DNA of 64,000 bases from an uncultured Eubacteriales bacterium (GCA_902776725.1 CACYQX010000001.1:183853-247852), one strand, 5' to 3'; counted from the first letter of the stretch, positions 34,607 through 43,480 are shown. Notes: a model not told the origin generated them from the letters alone. Program-made: numbers and translations.

Positions 34607-36149
34607 CTCCCGCGTCGTTCAGTCTGGTCATCATAAGTCCCACTTCGTATTTGCTGGCAGTCTTTCCGTCAACTATGCCGCTGACCTTTCCACCGCAGAG
34701 AACCATGATTTTATCACAGAGCTCGAGAAGAACGTCGAGGTCTTCTCCTACGTATATAACCGCAACACCGCGCTTCTTTTGTTTGTTTATCAAATCGTAA
34801 ATGGTATACGATGCATTGATGTCCAATCCGCGGACGGCATATGCGGAAAGAAGTACCGTTGGTGCGGAGCTTATTTCTCTTCCCACCAGAATTTTTTGAA
34901 CGTTTCCTCCGCTCAGCTTTCTTATCGGAGCTGAAACGCCCGGCGTGCTTACGTTAAGCTCCTCTATTACCTTTTCTGCCAAAGCTCTTGGAGTTTTTCT
35001 GTCCGTAAAAACGGATTTGCCGCTTCTAAAGGACCTCAACATCATATTGTCCGCAAGATCCATGCTGGCGATCAATCCCATTCCGAGTCTGTCTTCAGGA
35101 ACAAAGGAAAGAGCAACGCCCATGTCGGCAATCTTCATAGGGTCTTTGCCGATGAGCTCCTCTTCTCCTCCATCGTCGTTTATATATTTAACGCTTCCCG
35201 CTTCCACCTTCTGAAGACCCGCAATGGCCTCGAGGAGTTCCTTTTGACCGCAGCCGGAAATGCCCGCTATTCCAAGGATTTCTCCGGCGTTTGCGGTAAA
35301 CGATACATCGTCCAATTTGAGTATTCCGTCCATGGACTTAACCGTCAGATTCTCAACCTTGATTCTTGGACGCGGGTTTTCAGGTTCAGGTCTTTCAATG
35401 TCCAGGAAGACGGACCTTCCCACCATCATATTTGTCATCTTCTGAGCGTTGGTTTCCTTGGTGAGCATGCTTCCCACATACTCGCCCTTTCTAAGAACCG
35501 CAACCCTGTCGGAGATGGCCTCTACCTCATGCATCTTATGGGTGATGATTACGATGGCCTTTCCGTCCTCTTTCATATTCTTTAACACCGCAAATAGCTT
35601 GTCCGTTTCTTGCGGAGTAAGCACTGCGGTGGGTTCATCCAAAATCAAAATATCCGCACCACGATAAAGCATCTTGACGATTTCTACCGTCTGCTTCTGT
35701 GAAACGGACATATCGTAAATTTTTTGGTTTGGATCTACTTCAAAACCATAGGTGTCGCATATTTCTTTGATACGCTTTCCCGCGTCTTCCAGATCAAGTC
35801 TCTTCCCTTCTATTCCGAGAACCATATTCTGGGCCGCGGTAAAAACGTCCACCAATTTAAAATGCTGGTGGATCATTCCTACGCCGCAATCAAAGGCGTC
35901 CTTAGGCGATTTAATCGAAACCTCTTTGCCGTTAATCTTAATCGAACCGCTGTCCGGATAATAGATACCGGAAAGCATATTCATCAGCGTTGTCTTGCCG
36001 CTTCCGTTTTCTCCGAGAAGCGCAAGTATCTCGCCCTTATAAATATCGAGCGAGACATCTTGATTTGCTTTTACAGTACCGAATGTCTTGGTTATATTCC
36101 TCAGTTCGACCGCAGCAATTTTTTCTGTTTTCTTTTCTGTGTTTTCCAT
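34590..36149 (-). CDS. ABC transporter ATP-binding protein, double NBD (NupO/YufO-like)
   Basis: About 519 residues with two nucleotide-binding domains. NBD1: Walker A GENGSGKTT, signature region MSVSQKQTVEIVKML, Walker B ILILDEPTAVL. NBD2 is degenerate: Walker A region GISGCGQKE, signature LSGGNVQK, and LLSAYAVRGLD where QPTRGLD is usual. This asymmetry is a family trait of sugar/nucleoside BMP importers, so probably only site 1 hydrolyses ATP. Start uncertain: ATG at 36149 or a TTG seven codons earlier; neither has a good Shine-Dalgarno. Confidence 0.9.
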   Translation of the reverse strand: MENTEKKTEKIAAVELRNITKTFGTVKANQDVSLDIYKGEILALLGENGSGKTTLMNMLSGIYYPDSGSIKINGKEVSIKSPKDAFDCGVGMIHQHFKLVDVFTAAQNMVLGIEGKRLDLEDAGKRIKEICDTYGFEVDPNQKIYDMSVSQKQTVEIVKMLYRGADILILDEPTAVLTPQETDKLFAVLKNMKEDGKAIVIITHKMHEVEAISDRVAVLRKGEYVGSMLTKETNAQKMTNMMVGRSVFLDIERPEPENPRPRIKVENLTVKSMDGILKLDDVSFTANAGEILGIAGISGCGQKELLEAIAGLQKVEAGSVKYINDDGGEEELIGKDPMKIADMGVALSFVPEDRLGMGLIASMDLADNMMLRSFRSGKSVFTDRKTPRALAEKVIEELNVSTPGVSAPIRKLSGGNVQKILVGREISSAPTVLLSAYAVRGLDINASYTIYDLINKQKKRGVAVIYVGEDLDVLLELCDKIMVLCGGKVSGIVDGKTASKYEVGLMMTRLNDAGGEADA

Positions 36150-36182
36150 ATTTGAACGTTGTGAACGCAATCTAACACTCGA

Positions 36183-36202
36183 CGCGCGTAAGCTTACGCG
36201 CG
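36183..36202. other. Perfect palindromic hairpin between bmp and ATPase genes
   Basis: CGCGCGTAAGCTTACGCGCG, a 20-base perfect palindrome with no T tract. Such structures after a binding-protein gene commonly protect the upstream mRNA 3' end and lower expression of the downstream genes. Confidence 0.6.
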
Positions 36203-36221
36203 CCGAGCATCATTTATTAAT

Positions 36222-37448
36222 TTAGAATGCTGTGTCGAGAAGTGTGATACCGTCGATTGAAAGATCAAAGTACGGAGCTGATCTGAACTCTGACTCATGG
36301 AAATATCCATCAGCGATTACTTCTGTGTCACCTTCGTAAGCCGGGTCTGTATCTACGTCAGCAAGATAGCTTTCGAGGGTCTTGCCTTCAATTGTGAATG
36401 TGGATGTGTCGAATACCTGAATTGTTCCGGCGTTAAGTGCTGCCTGAACCTCTGCAATCTTTTCTGCTGTTCCTGCCGCTGCAGCTGTTGTGTTAACATC
36501 TGTGAGCGCTACGGAACCGGTCTCGAGTGTTCCTGTCCAGTCTGCAGGAATTGTCTCTCCGTTCTGAACTGCGTTTACTACGTATACATAGTAAGGTGTC
36601 CAGTCGATTCTCGAAGAAACGATGAATGTATTCGGACAAGCATCTACTGTGCTTCCGTTGTAGGAAACGTTCGGAACGCCTGCTGTTTCGCAAGCTGTCG
36701 GAGCTCCCATGGAGTCAGCGTGCTGGCTGATGAGTACGCAACCGTTGTTGATGAGCTTTGTTGCGCCTTCCTTTTCGGCTGTCTCGTCATACCAGGAACC
36801 TGTGAATGTAACTTCCATCGTTACGCTTGGGCAAATTGACTTTGCGCCGAGATAGAAGGATGTGTAACCGGAGATTACTTCAGCATATGTGAATGCGCCG
36901 ATGTATCCCATCTTTGCTTCTTCTGCCTTGATCTCGCCGGCTTCGATCATCTCGTTGAGCTTCATTCCTGCAGCTACGCCCGCAAGATATCTTCCCTGAT
37001 AGATGGAAGCAAATGCATTGTGGTAGTTTGCAAGACCTTCAGTATGAGCCTTTGTTCCTGTGGAATGGCAGAACTCTACGTCCGGGAATTCCTTGGCTGC
37101 CTGAATCATATAATCTTCATGACCAAAGGAGTCAGCAAAGATTATGCTGCATCCTGCGTCTGCGAGCTCAGCGGCTGCATCATAGCACTCCTGTCCTTCA
37201 GGAATATTTGTGCGGATGATCGCTTCAAATCCGAGCTGCTCTGCTGCTGCCTTTGCAGCGTTGATGAAGTTAAGGTCATAAGTTGAGTTCTCATCGTGAA
37301 GCATGATGAATCCAACCTTGAGTCCCTCTTCTGCAGTTTCGCCACCTGCGTTTCCGCCATTGTTTCCGCTATCCTTGCTTCCGCAAGCAGCAAGCAGACC
37401 CATGGCGAGTACTACAATTAAGATAAGCGCCAAAACTTTCTTTTTCAT
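36222..37448 (-). CDS. BMP-family nucleoside-binding lipoprotein
   Basis: 408 residues. Lipoprotein signal with lipobox LLAACGS (lipid Cys22), a Gly/Asn linker, then the basic-membrane-protein (PnrA/BmpA) fold: VGFIMLHDENSTYD, DAGCSIIFADSFGH, YQGRYLAGVAAGM, GYIGAF. Captures purine nucleosides for the NupOPQ-like ABC importer encoded downstream. Strong Shine-Dalgarno GAGGAGGAG. It lies 50 bases after xpt and is probably under the same guanine riboswitch. Confidence 0.92.
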   Translation of the reverse strand: MKKKVLALILIVVLAMGLLAACGSKDSGNNGGNAGGETAEEGLKVGFIMLHDENSTYDLNFINAAKAAAEQLGFEAIIRTNIPEGQECYDAAAELADAGCSIIFADSFGHEDYMIQAAKEFPDVEFCHSTGTKAHTEGLANYHNAFASIYQGRYLAGVAAGMKLNEMIEAGEIKAEEAKMGYIGAFTYAEVISGYTSFYLGAKSICPSVTMEVTFTGSWYDETAEKEGATKLINNGCVLISQHADSMGAPTACETAGVPNVSYNGSTVDACPNTFIVSSRIDWTPYYVYVVNAVQNGETIPADWTGTLETGSVALTDVNTTAAAAGTAEKIAEVQAALNAGTIQVFDTSTFTIEGKTLESYLADVDTDPAYEGDTEVIADGYFHESEFRSAPYFDLSIDGITLLDTAF

Positions 37449-37497
37449 TTTTCTCCTCCTCGTTTTTGCTTTCTTAAAAAAATTGCTTTCTCATAAA

Positions 37498-38076
37498 TTA
37501 TATTTCAGAACGAAAAACAATTTCGTTGTCTGACATTGATTCAATTGCGCCGAGCGCTTCGACTCTGATTCCGCGAGCGCGAATCTCATCCCCTCCGCCT
37601 TGGAAGCATTTTTCTATTGCAACGGCAACTCCCGCAGGTTCCGCTCCCGCCTGCTTAACCAGTGACAAAAGTCCGTTAAGCGCCTGACCGTTTGCAAGGA
37701 AATCATCTACCAACAGAATCTTCTCTCCCGGAAGAAGAAAATCTATGCTCACCACAACGCTATAATCTTCATCTCTTGTGAATGAATGAACGTCGGCAGA
37801 ATAGAATGCTCCGTCGACATTGCTGGTTAAATGCTTTTTGGCAAAGACGACGGGAACTCCCATCTCCATGCCTGCGGCAACCGCAACAGGTATTCCGCTC
37901 GCCTCTATGGTAAGGATTTTGTCAACCTCTTCGTTTTCGTAAAGGCGTGCGATTTCCTTTCCCATCTCTTTCAAAAACTCTGTATCTATTTGCTGATTGA
38001 GAAAGCTTCCTACCTTGAGTATTCCTCCCGGCAAAACCTTTCCTTCATTCAGAATTTTTTCTTCCATCTTGCGCAT
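37498..38076 (-). CDS. xpt: Xanthine phosphoribosyltransferase
   Basis: 192 residues, the standard Xpt length, from ATG at 38076 with GAGAGGGC upstream. Converts xanthine and PRPP to XMP in purine salvage. PRPP site ILLVDDFLANGQAL and N-terminal VLPGGILKVGSFLNQQID match the family. A 36-codon in-frame extension upstream covers the riboswitch and terminator and is not coding. Leads an operon with the nucleoside importer. Confidence 0.96.
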   Translation of the reverse strand: MRKMEEKILNEGKVLPGGILKVGSFLNQQIDTEFLKEMGKEIARLYENEEVDKILTIEASGIPVAVAAGMEMGVPVVFAKKHLTSNVDGAFYSADVHSFTRDEDYSVVVSIDFLLPGEKILLVDDFLANGQALNGLLSLVKQAGAEPAGVAVAIEKCFQGGGDEIRARGIRVEALGAIESMSDNEIVFRSEI

Positions 38077-38094
38077 GAAAAGCCCTCTCTTTTG

Positions 38095-38127
38095 AAAATA
38101 AAAACGACAGATCCAAAAAGGTCTGCC
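38095..38127 (-). terminator. Riboswitch-controlled terminator before xpt
   Basis: GGCAGACC-TTTTT-GGATCTGTC stem followed by TTTTTATTTT on the minus strand, between aptamer and xpt Shine-Dalgarno. The expected expression platform: ligand binding favours termination. Confidence 0.8.
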
Positions 38128-38152
38128 ATTCTCAAATACAAATAATACTTGA

Positions 38153-38241
38153 GCCAATAGTCGTGAATTCGCTCCCGGTTGCAAGTGGAGCAGGCATCAA
38201 CGGTAGAAACGTTCGGGCCATATATCCGAACCTATATTGGC
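38153..38241 (-). promoter_or_regulatory. Guanine-class purine riboswitch aptamer with enlarged P3
   Basis: On the minus strand: P1 GCCAATA/TATTGGC; P2 GTTCGG/CCGAAC with loop ATATATGGC; J2/3 GTTTCTACC, as in the B. subtilis xpt aptamer; J3/1 GAC before P1, giving a C at the position that specifies guanine over adenine. The total is 89 bases against about 67 usual; the excess is in P3, which folds as a bulged lower stem plus a GCTCC/GGAGC upper stem. J1/2 is short (TAG). Precedes xpt with a terminator between. Confidence 0.85.
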
Positions 38242-38260
38242 AGAGTATTCAACTGTTATT

Positions 38261-38266
38261 ATTATA
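38261..38266 (-). promoter_or_regulatory. Extended -10 promoter of the xpt operon
   Basis: TATAAT preceded by TGA on the minus strand; the start point would be near 38254, 13 bases before riboswitch P1. No good -35 seen. Confidence 0.6.
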
Positions 38267-38299
38267 TCAAATATAACACCTTTTGTGTGATAAAAGCGA

Positions 38300-39634
38300 C
38301 TATTTTTTGTTGCTTTTACGCCAAATTCCTTGGTTTTCGGCAGCAGCCACGAGCTCGTCCCTGAAGTTCGGATGAGCCACGGAAATAAGCATTTCCGCCC
38401 TCTCCCATGTGCTCCTTCCCGTAAGGTTTACGGCGCCGTATTCGGTTACGATGAAATAAGCCTGGCTCCTTGGGTCCGTCACGATATCGCCCGTGAAATA
38501 TGGCTTGATATTGGAGTGGAGCTCGCCTTTTTTGTCGGTAAACGTGGAATCGAGGCATATAAAGGCCTTGCCGCCACGAGCCATGGACGCGCCCGTCAGA
38601 TAGTCCAACTGTCCACCCGTTCCGCTGATTTGGCGGAATCCAACGCTCTCCGCATTGATCTGTCCATAGAGATCCACGGCAATGCAGTTATTTATGGACA
38701 CCATATTGTCAAACTGAGCTATATGTTCAGGTGCATTGACGTACGAGAGCGGCGCTATCATGACCGCAGGGTTTCTGTTTACCCAATCGTACAGCTTCTG
38801 CGAGCCGAATACTATTCCCGTGAGTCCTTTGCCCGGGAAAAGTCTCTTTCTTCTGTTTGTGATCTTTCCTGCCTCGTAGAGGTCATAATATGCGTCCGAG
38901 CATAGCTCCGTATGCATCGATAGATCCTGTATGTCGGATGCCGCGATTTCCTTTCCGATTACGTTCGGCATGGTTCCGATACCAAGCTGAAGCGCGGACC
39001 CGTCCTGAATATGCGGGAGAATAAAGCTCGCAATCGCCTTATCTTCTTCCGTAGCCTCGCCTATTGGAATCTGCGGAAGATCCGGATGTTCTCCCTCGAC
39101 GATATAGTCGACCTCGGAAATATGAATAGCCTCATCAAAGGCTCCGTATATATGCGGAAGCTTGTCGTTTACTTCCAGGATTACGATATCCGCTTTGTCT
39201 AGGATTCCCTTTGCAATTCCCGTTGCGCAGGAAAGATTAAAATAACCGTGCTCATCCATCGGCGGAACCGCCATCATGGCAACATTCACGGTAAGGAAAA
39301 CCCTATAGTATTCCGTGCAGTCACGGAAAACCATAGGAATATAATTGCAAAGCCCTTTGTCACCGAGAGCGCGCTCATACGATGAACAATGCCAGCTGTT
39401 ATAGATAAAATGTTCTCTTTCGGGGTCTGACTCCACCGTCTTGATTGGACCAAAGATAAGGTTTCCACGGATTTTTACGTCGGTCAATTCGTCACGCCTG
39501 TTCGCGAGAGCTTCGTCCAAGAGATACGGAAAACTTACGTTGGTCGTATAGTCAACCCAGTCTCCACTCTTGACTACCCTTACGGCTTCTTCCGGCGTCC
39601 TCAGTTTTTCTTTGTATTCCCTCAAAAAATCCAT
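38300..39634 (-). CDS. Butyryl-CoA:acetate / 4-hydroxybutyrate CoA-transferase family enzyme
   Basis: 444 residues from ATG at 39634 (GGAGG 5 bases upstream; longer frame rejected). Acetyl-CoA hydrolase/transferase family: catalytic Glu in LSMHTELCSD, CoA-site Gly run LGIGTMPN, and SGTGGQLDYLTGAS, which is characteristic of the But/AbfT group. It moves CoA from butyryl- or 4-hydroxybutyryl-CoA to acetate, the last step of butyrate fermentation. Butyrate itself is inferred; no bcd or crt genes are in the window. Lies 16 bases after the GDPD gene. Confidence 0.88.
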   Translation of the reverse strand: MDFLREYKEKLRTPEEAVRVVKSGDWVDYTTNVSFPYLLDEALANRRDELTDVKIRGNLIFGPIKTVESDPEREHFIYNSWHCSSYERALGDKGLCNYIPMVFRDCTEYYRVFLTVNVAMMAVPPMDEHGYFNLSCATGIAKGILDKADIVILEVNDKLPHIYGAFDEAIHISEVDYIVEGEHPDLPQIPIGEATEEDKAIASFILPHIQDGSALQLGIGTMPNVIGKEIAASDIQDLSMHTELCSDAYYDLYEAGKITNRRKRLFPGKGLTGIVFGSQKLYDWVNRNPAVMIAPLSYVNAPEHIAQFDNMVSINNCIAVDLYGQINAESVGFRQISGTGGQLDYLTGASMARGGKAFICLDSTFTDKKGELHSNIKPYFTGDIVTDPRSQAYFIVTEYGAVNLTGRSTWERAEMLISVAHPNFRDELVAAAENQGIWRKSNKK

Positions 39635-39650
39635 GTTGCCTCCAATGATT

Positions 39651-40502
39651 TTACTCCCAGGTTGTGGGCGGATTATAGAATTCAAATATTACGGAGTCGT
39701 TTTCGTTCTTATCTTCAGGATTGTGGCTGGTCCAGCATACCTTCTTTGCACCGAGAAGCTCTGCCAACTTCACTATCCAAGGTTTTTTACCCTCTAGACC
39801 ATAGGCTATGAAATGAGGTCTTCCGCCAAAGTTAAACAGGCAATGCGCCGAACAGAAACGGAGAATCCACGCAAACTTGTCATCGTAGTACTCCATCGCA
39901 TTTGCGAGCTGTCCCCTGTAAAGATCCGGTGCATTTCTTCTGAACCAATATACTATTCGCGCATCGAAGCTCTCTACGCAGTAGAGCTTGCTTCCCTTTT
40001 CATTTCCGCCGTGGGCTCTGTCGTAATCGCGCAGATACTTCATGGCCTTATTGCACAGCACCTTGTTTCGCTTTCCGCCTTTGAATTCGATGATGAGCGG
40101 AACCTTTCCGTCAACCAGGCTGAGTACTTCTGCGAATGTCGGAATCTGCTCGTCAGTTTCCAGAAGTCTCAGCTCCTTGATTTCAGACAAAGTGTAATCT
40201 ATAACGAGCCCGTCTTTTCCGCATATGCGTTTCAGGTCCTCATCGTGGAAAACGACGATTTCATCATCCTTTGTAAGCTGGATATCCAGTTCGATTCCAT
40301 AACCTGCTTGGACTGCGGCTGAAAATGACGCAATAGAATTCTCCGGAACGGAACCGTCCCGGCTATAGAGACCCCTGTGGGCAAAATATCTGTTTTTGAA
40401 GGGTTTGTCCCTCTCGTCCTGAAGCTTTCTCGGCGCCACGGCAAAAACGGCTAGTCCCGTCACGGCACCGGCAATCAGGCCTCCTATAAAGCCTTTGTTC
40501 AT
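39651..40502 (-). CDS. Membrane-anchored glycerophosphodiester phosphodiesterase
   Basis: 283 residues. One N-terminal hydrophobic segment (~4-24) anchors it; then the GDPD TIM barrel with FAHRGLYS, PENSIASF, ELDIQLTKDDEIVVFHDEDL (acid-base His and metal ligands) and IIEFKG. Hydrolyses glycerophosphodiesters to glycerol-3-phosphate and an alcohol, from phospholipid or lipoteichoic acid turnover. No Shine-Dalgarno precedes the ATG, and a -10 box ends 8 bases upstream, suggesting a leaderless mRNA. Followed closely by the CoA-transferase gene. Confidence 0.9.
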   Translation of the reverse strand: MNKGFIGGLIAGAVTGLAVFAVAPRKLQDERDKPFKNRYFAHRGLYSRDGSVPENSIASFSAAVQAGYGIELDIQLTKDDEIVVFHDEDLKRICGKDGLVIDYTLSEIKELRLLETDEQIPTFAEVLSLVDGKVPLIIEFKGGKRNKVLCNKAMKYLRDYDRAHGGNEKGSKLYCVESFDARIVYWFRRNAPDLYRGQLANAMEYYDDKFAWILRFCSAHCLFNFGGRPHFIAYGLEGKKPWIVKLAELLGAKKVCWTSHNPEDKNENDSVIFEFYNPPTTWE

Positions 40503-40509
40503 ACCATTT

Positions 40510-40538
40510 ATTATAGCCGAATGGGGCTTTTAATGAAA
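40510..40538 (-). promoter_or_regulatory. Promoter next to the GDPD start codon
   Basis: Minus strand TATAAT (40510-40515) with a poor -35 TTTCAT (40533-40538) at 17 bases. Predicted start point 40502-40503, at the A of the GDPD ATG. Confidence 0.5.
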
Positions 40539-40605
40539 GTGTTTTATGTTGAAATTTGGGGGCGAAATATCCTTAAAAATGTTGTAAAATATTGATGTAT
40601 GTATA

Positions 40606-40624
40606 TCCCGCTTGATACGCGGGA
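40606..40624 (+). other. Hairpin in the MFS gene leader
   Basis: TCCCGC-TTGATAC-GCGGGA, a 6-bp perfect stem 38 bases before the ATG. Purpose unknown; the surrounding 160-base divergent region holds no other structure and only a weak -10 (TAAAAT, 40585-40590). Confidence 0.4.
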
Positions 40625-40662
40625 CGCAAACGGTGTTTATCGGTCGTTTTACGGAGGACCAA

Positions 40663-42231
40663 ATGAAACTGAATTACAAACGCACTATTTTTGTCGGTTT
40701 TGCATTCTTTCTCATCTGCGCTTTCTGGCAGGCTTACGACAATACAATTCCGCTAATACTAACAAATAAATTCGGCATGTCCCAGACGTGGTCGGGCCTC
40801 ATAATGGCTCTCGACAATGTGCTGGCGCTCTTTATGCTTCCGCTCTTTGGCGCACTTTCCGATAGGACCAAATCCAAGAGAGGTCGCAGAACGCCCTATA
40901 TACTTTTTGGAACCATCGTAGCGGTCTGTGCTTTTATCGGTCTTTCGCTCGTAGATGCCGCACAGCTCAAGCAGATTTCCTCCGTGTCCGGAATCGACGA
41001 CCCCGCATCAATGGAAGCAATCTACGATAAAGCCGCCGAGCTCGATTCCGAGATTCTTTCACCTGACGGATCAACTTTTAAACTCCAGGATAAATATACA
41101 AAAGAAGAGTTCGTCGCGATTAAGAGTACCATCCCGAGCGGTAACTCCTCCGGCGCGGCTACGATCACAAACCCCGACTACACTCAGTACGTTGCCCCCG
41201 CAAGACAGGCCGTAGTAAAGAGCATAACTTCAGATAATAGAGGCAACCTCACGATATTTATAATCCTGCTTCTCGTGACGCTTGTCGCAATGTCGACATT
41301 CAGGTCGCCTGCGGTTGCGCTAATGCCTGACGTCACGATTAAGCCTTTAAGGTCCAAGGCCAACGCTATAATTAATCTCATGGGTTCCGCCGGTGGAATA
41401 ATCGTCCTCGCACTCGGAATTGTTTTCGGAACGAGCGCACTCAAGAATTCACTTATGGGCTACACCCCATACTTTGTGGTAATCGCTGCAATAATGATAG
41501 TCTCGCTCGTAATATTTATGCTAACCGTAAAAGAGCCAAAATTCGTAGCAGAGATGCACGAACAAAGCCTCCGCTACGGAATCGTTGAAGAAGACTGCGA
41601 TTCACCGGGCACAAGCAAAAAGCTGACCCCCGCGGAACGTCGCTCACTGATTTTCATCATGGCTTCGATCGTGCTCTGGTTCATGGGATATAACGCGGTT
41701 ACGTCCAAGTACTCCGTCTATGCAAGTTCAATACTTCACAAGGACTATAACCTTACGCTGATACTCGCGCAAGCTGCTGCGATCGTTTCTTATCTTCCTG
41801 TCGGAATCATCGCATCCAAGGTCGGAAGAAAGAAAACCATTCTCGCAGGCGTAGTGATGCTCGCAACATCGTTCGCGGTTGCGGCGTTTATGAGATCTGA
41901 GAGCCCGACGATGCTGATGAATGCCATGTTTGCACTCGCGGGAATCGGCTGGGCAACCATCAACGTAAACTCGTTCCCGATGGTAGTTGAAATGTGTGCG
42001 GGCTGCGATGTTGGACGCTACACCGGATATTACTACACGGCATCCATGGCCGCGCAGGTAATCACGCCGATTATTTCCGGTTTCCTGATGGACAAGCTCG
42101 GAATGCTGACACTCTTCCCCTACGCCGCAATCTTTGCCGGCGCGGCATTCTTTACAATGCTGAACGTAAAGCACGGCGACTCGAGACCGGAATCAAAGAA
42201 AGGCCTCGAGGCCCTCGAAGACCTCGACTAA
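40663..42231 (+). CDS. MFS transporter (SLC45/GPH-like) with large extracytoplasmic loop
   Basis: 522 residues from ATG at 40663 (GGAGG 7 bases upstream). Twelve probable TM segments. Between TM2 and TM3 lies the MFS signature GALSDRTKSKRGRRTPYI; the form DRT/(K)xRxGRRxP is typical of sugar transporters of the SLC45/GPH-like groups. An extra soluble segment of about 90 residues (~95-190) separates TM3 and TM4 and should face outward. Divergent from GDPD; convergent with the MsmX-type ATPase, sharing the terminator at 42241. Substrate likely an oligosaccharide but unproven. Confidence 0.85.
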   Translation: MKLNYKRTIFVGFAFFLICAFWQAYDNTIPLILTNKFGMSQTWSGLIMALDNVLALFMLPLFGALSDRTKSKRGRRTPYILFGTIVAVCAFIGLSLVDAAQLKQISSVSGIDDPASMEAIYDKAAELDSEILSPDGSTFKLQDKYTKEEFVAIKSTIPSGNSSGAATITNPDYTQYVAPARQAVVKSITSDNRGNLTIFIILLLVTLVAMSTFRSPAVALMPDVTIKPLRSKANAIINLMGSAGGIIVLALGIVFGTSALKNSLMGYTPYFVVIAAIMIVSLVIFMLTVKEPKFVAEMHEQSLRYGIVEEDCDSPGTSKKLTPAERRSLIFIMASIVLWFMGYNAVTSKYSVYASSILHKDYNLTLILAQAAAIVSYLPVGIIASKVGRKKTILAGVVMLATSFAVAAFMRSESPTMLMNAMFALAGIGWATINVNSFPMVVEMCAGCDVGRYTGYYYTASMAAQVITPIISGFLMDKLGMLTLFPYAAIFAGAAFFTMLNVKHGDSRPESKKGLEALEDLD

Positions 42232-42240
42232 TAAGCAAAT

Positions 42241-42276
42241 AAAAAGCGAGCGGCCCCTATGGCCGCTCGCTTTTTT
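42241..42276. terminator. Bidirectional intrinsic terminator
   Basis: AAAAAGCGAGCGGCC-CCTAT-GGCCGCTCGCTTTTTT; symmetric, strong, between convergent MFS and ABC ATPase genes. Confidence 0.93.
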
Positions 42277-42286
42277 AATTCAAGCA

Positions 42287-43462
42287 TTACTCCGAGAGTA
42301 GTGAGCGCTCTGTCTCTTTGCTGAAGATGTGCATCATCTCCGGAGCAAAGGAGAAGCACACCTCTTGTCCGTGCTGAATGTCTATCTTGGATGTCTCCGT
42401 AATAGGAACAACCGAAACAACATCTGTGCCGTTTGCGTCTAGGTGCAGGTGCATCTCGGATCCCATCATCTCCGAAACATCTACTCTTGCCGGAATACCT
42501 TCGCCCGGCTTTACGTTTACCGGACGTACGCCGGCTATTATATCCTGAGGCTCGGTTCCGTTTTTACGCAGTATCGCGTTCTGCTCTTCTGTCAGATTGA
42601 ACTTTGTTCCGAGAATCTCGACGACATAGTTATCTCCTTCCTTCAGAAGCTTTGCGTCGTTGAAGAAGTTCATCTGCGGCGTTCCTATGAAGCCCGCTAC
42701 GAAGAGGTTCTGCGGATGATGGAATACTTCCTGCGGCGTGCCGATCTGCTGGATGAATCCGTCCTTCATGATGACGATTCTGTCGCCCAGTGTCATGGCT
42801 TCCGTTTGGTCATGCGTAACATAGATAAACGTCGTATTGATGCGATGACGCAATTTGATAATCTCCGCACGCATCTGATTTCTCAGTTTTGCGTCAAGGT
42901 TGGAGAGAGGCTCGTCCATCAGGAGAACCTTTGGTTCACGCACGATGGCACGTCCGATTGCTACACGCTGACGCTGTCCACCCGACAAGGCTTTTGGCTT
43001 TCTGTCCAGATACTGAGTGATGTCCAAAATCTCTGCGGCCTCGTCAACTTTTTGTTTAATTTCTTCTTTTGGAAGCTTTCGCAGCTTGAGCGAGAATTCC
43101 ATATTTTCACGCACGGTCATATGCGGATATAGCGCATAACTCTGGAAGACCATCGCGATGTCTCTGTCCTTTGGCTGCACATCGTTCATCAGCTCGCCGT
43201 CGATAAAAAGCTCGCCGCCCGAGATCTCTTCAAGTCCGGCAATCATACGAAGCGTCGTGGATTTTCCGCAACCCGAAGGACCGACAAGAACGATGAATTC
43301 TTTGTCAGCGATATCCAAGTCAAACTCCTGGACTGCGACTACACCTTCATCGGTGACCTGCAGATTGACAGCCTTCTCTTTATCCATCGCTTTTTTCTTT
43401 GTCTTCTTCTTTTCAAGATTCGGGTAAACCTTCTTAATGCCTACCAGTTTTACATCTGCCAT
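42287..43462 (-). CDS. Sugar ABC transporter ATPase (MsmX/UgpC/MalK type)
   Basis: 391 residues. Walker A GPSGCGKST, signature LSGGQRQRVA, Walker B VLLMDEPLSNLD, switch His in THD, and a C-terminal TOBE domain (VRPVNVKPGEG). An unusual lysine-rich insert (KKKTKKKAMDKEKA, ~18-32) interrupts the first strand region. Last gene of the sugar operon and the natural motor for the two permeases at 48.3-50.0 kb, which lack another ATPase. Strong Shine-Dalgarno GGGAGGAAA. Confidence 0.93.
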   Translation of the reverse strand: MADVKLVGIKKVYPNLEKKKTKKKAMDKEKAVNLQVTDEGVVAVQEFDLDIADKEFIVLVGPSGCGKSTTLRMIAGLEEISGGELFIDGELMNDVQPKDRDIAMVFQSYALYPHMTVRENMEFSLKLRKLPKEEIKQKVDEAAEILDITQYLDRKPKALSGGQRQRVAIGRAIVREPKVLLMDEPLSNLDAKLRNQMRAEIIKLRHRINTTFIYVTHDQTEAMTLGDRIVIMKDGFIQQIGTPQEVFHHPQNLFVAGFIGTPQMNFFNDAKLLKEGDNYVVEILGTKFNLTEEQNAILRKNGTEPQDIIAGVRPVNVKPGEGIPARVDVSEMMGSEMHLHLDANGTDVVSVVPITETSKIDIQHGQEVCFSFAPEMMHIFSKETERSLLSE

Positions 43463-43480
43463 CGGATTTCCTCCCTTTTA

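Noticed and set aside
38077-38184. 36-codon N-terminal extension of xpt
   Set aside because: It covers part of the guanine riboswitch and its terminator; Xpt length and the Shine-Dalgarno fit the ATG at 38076.
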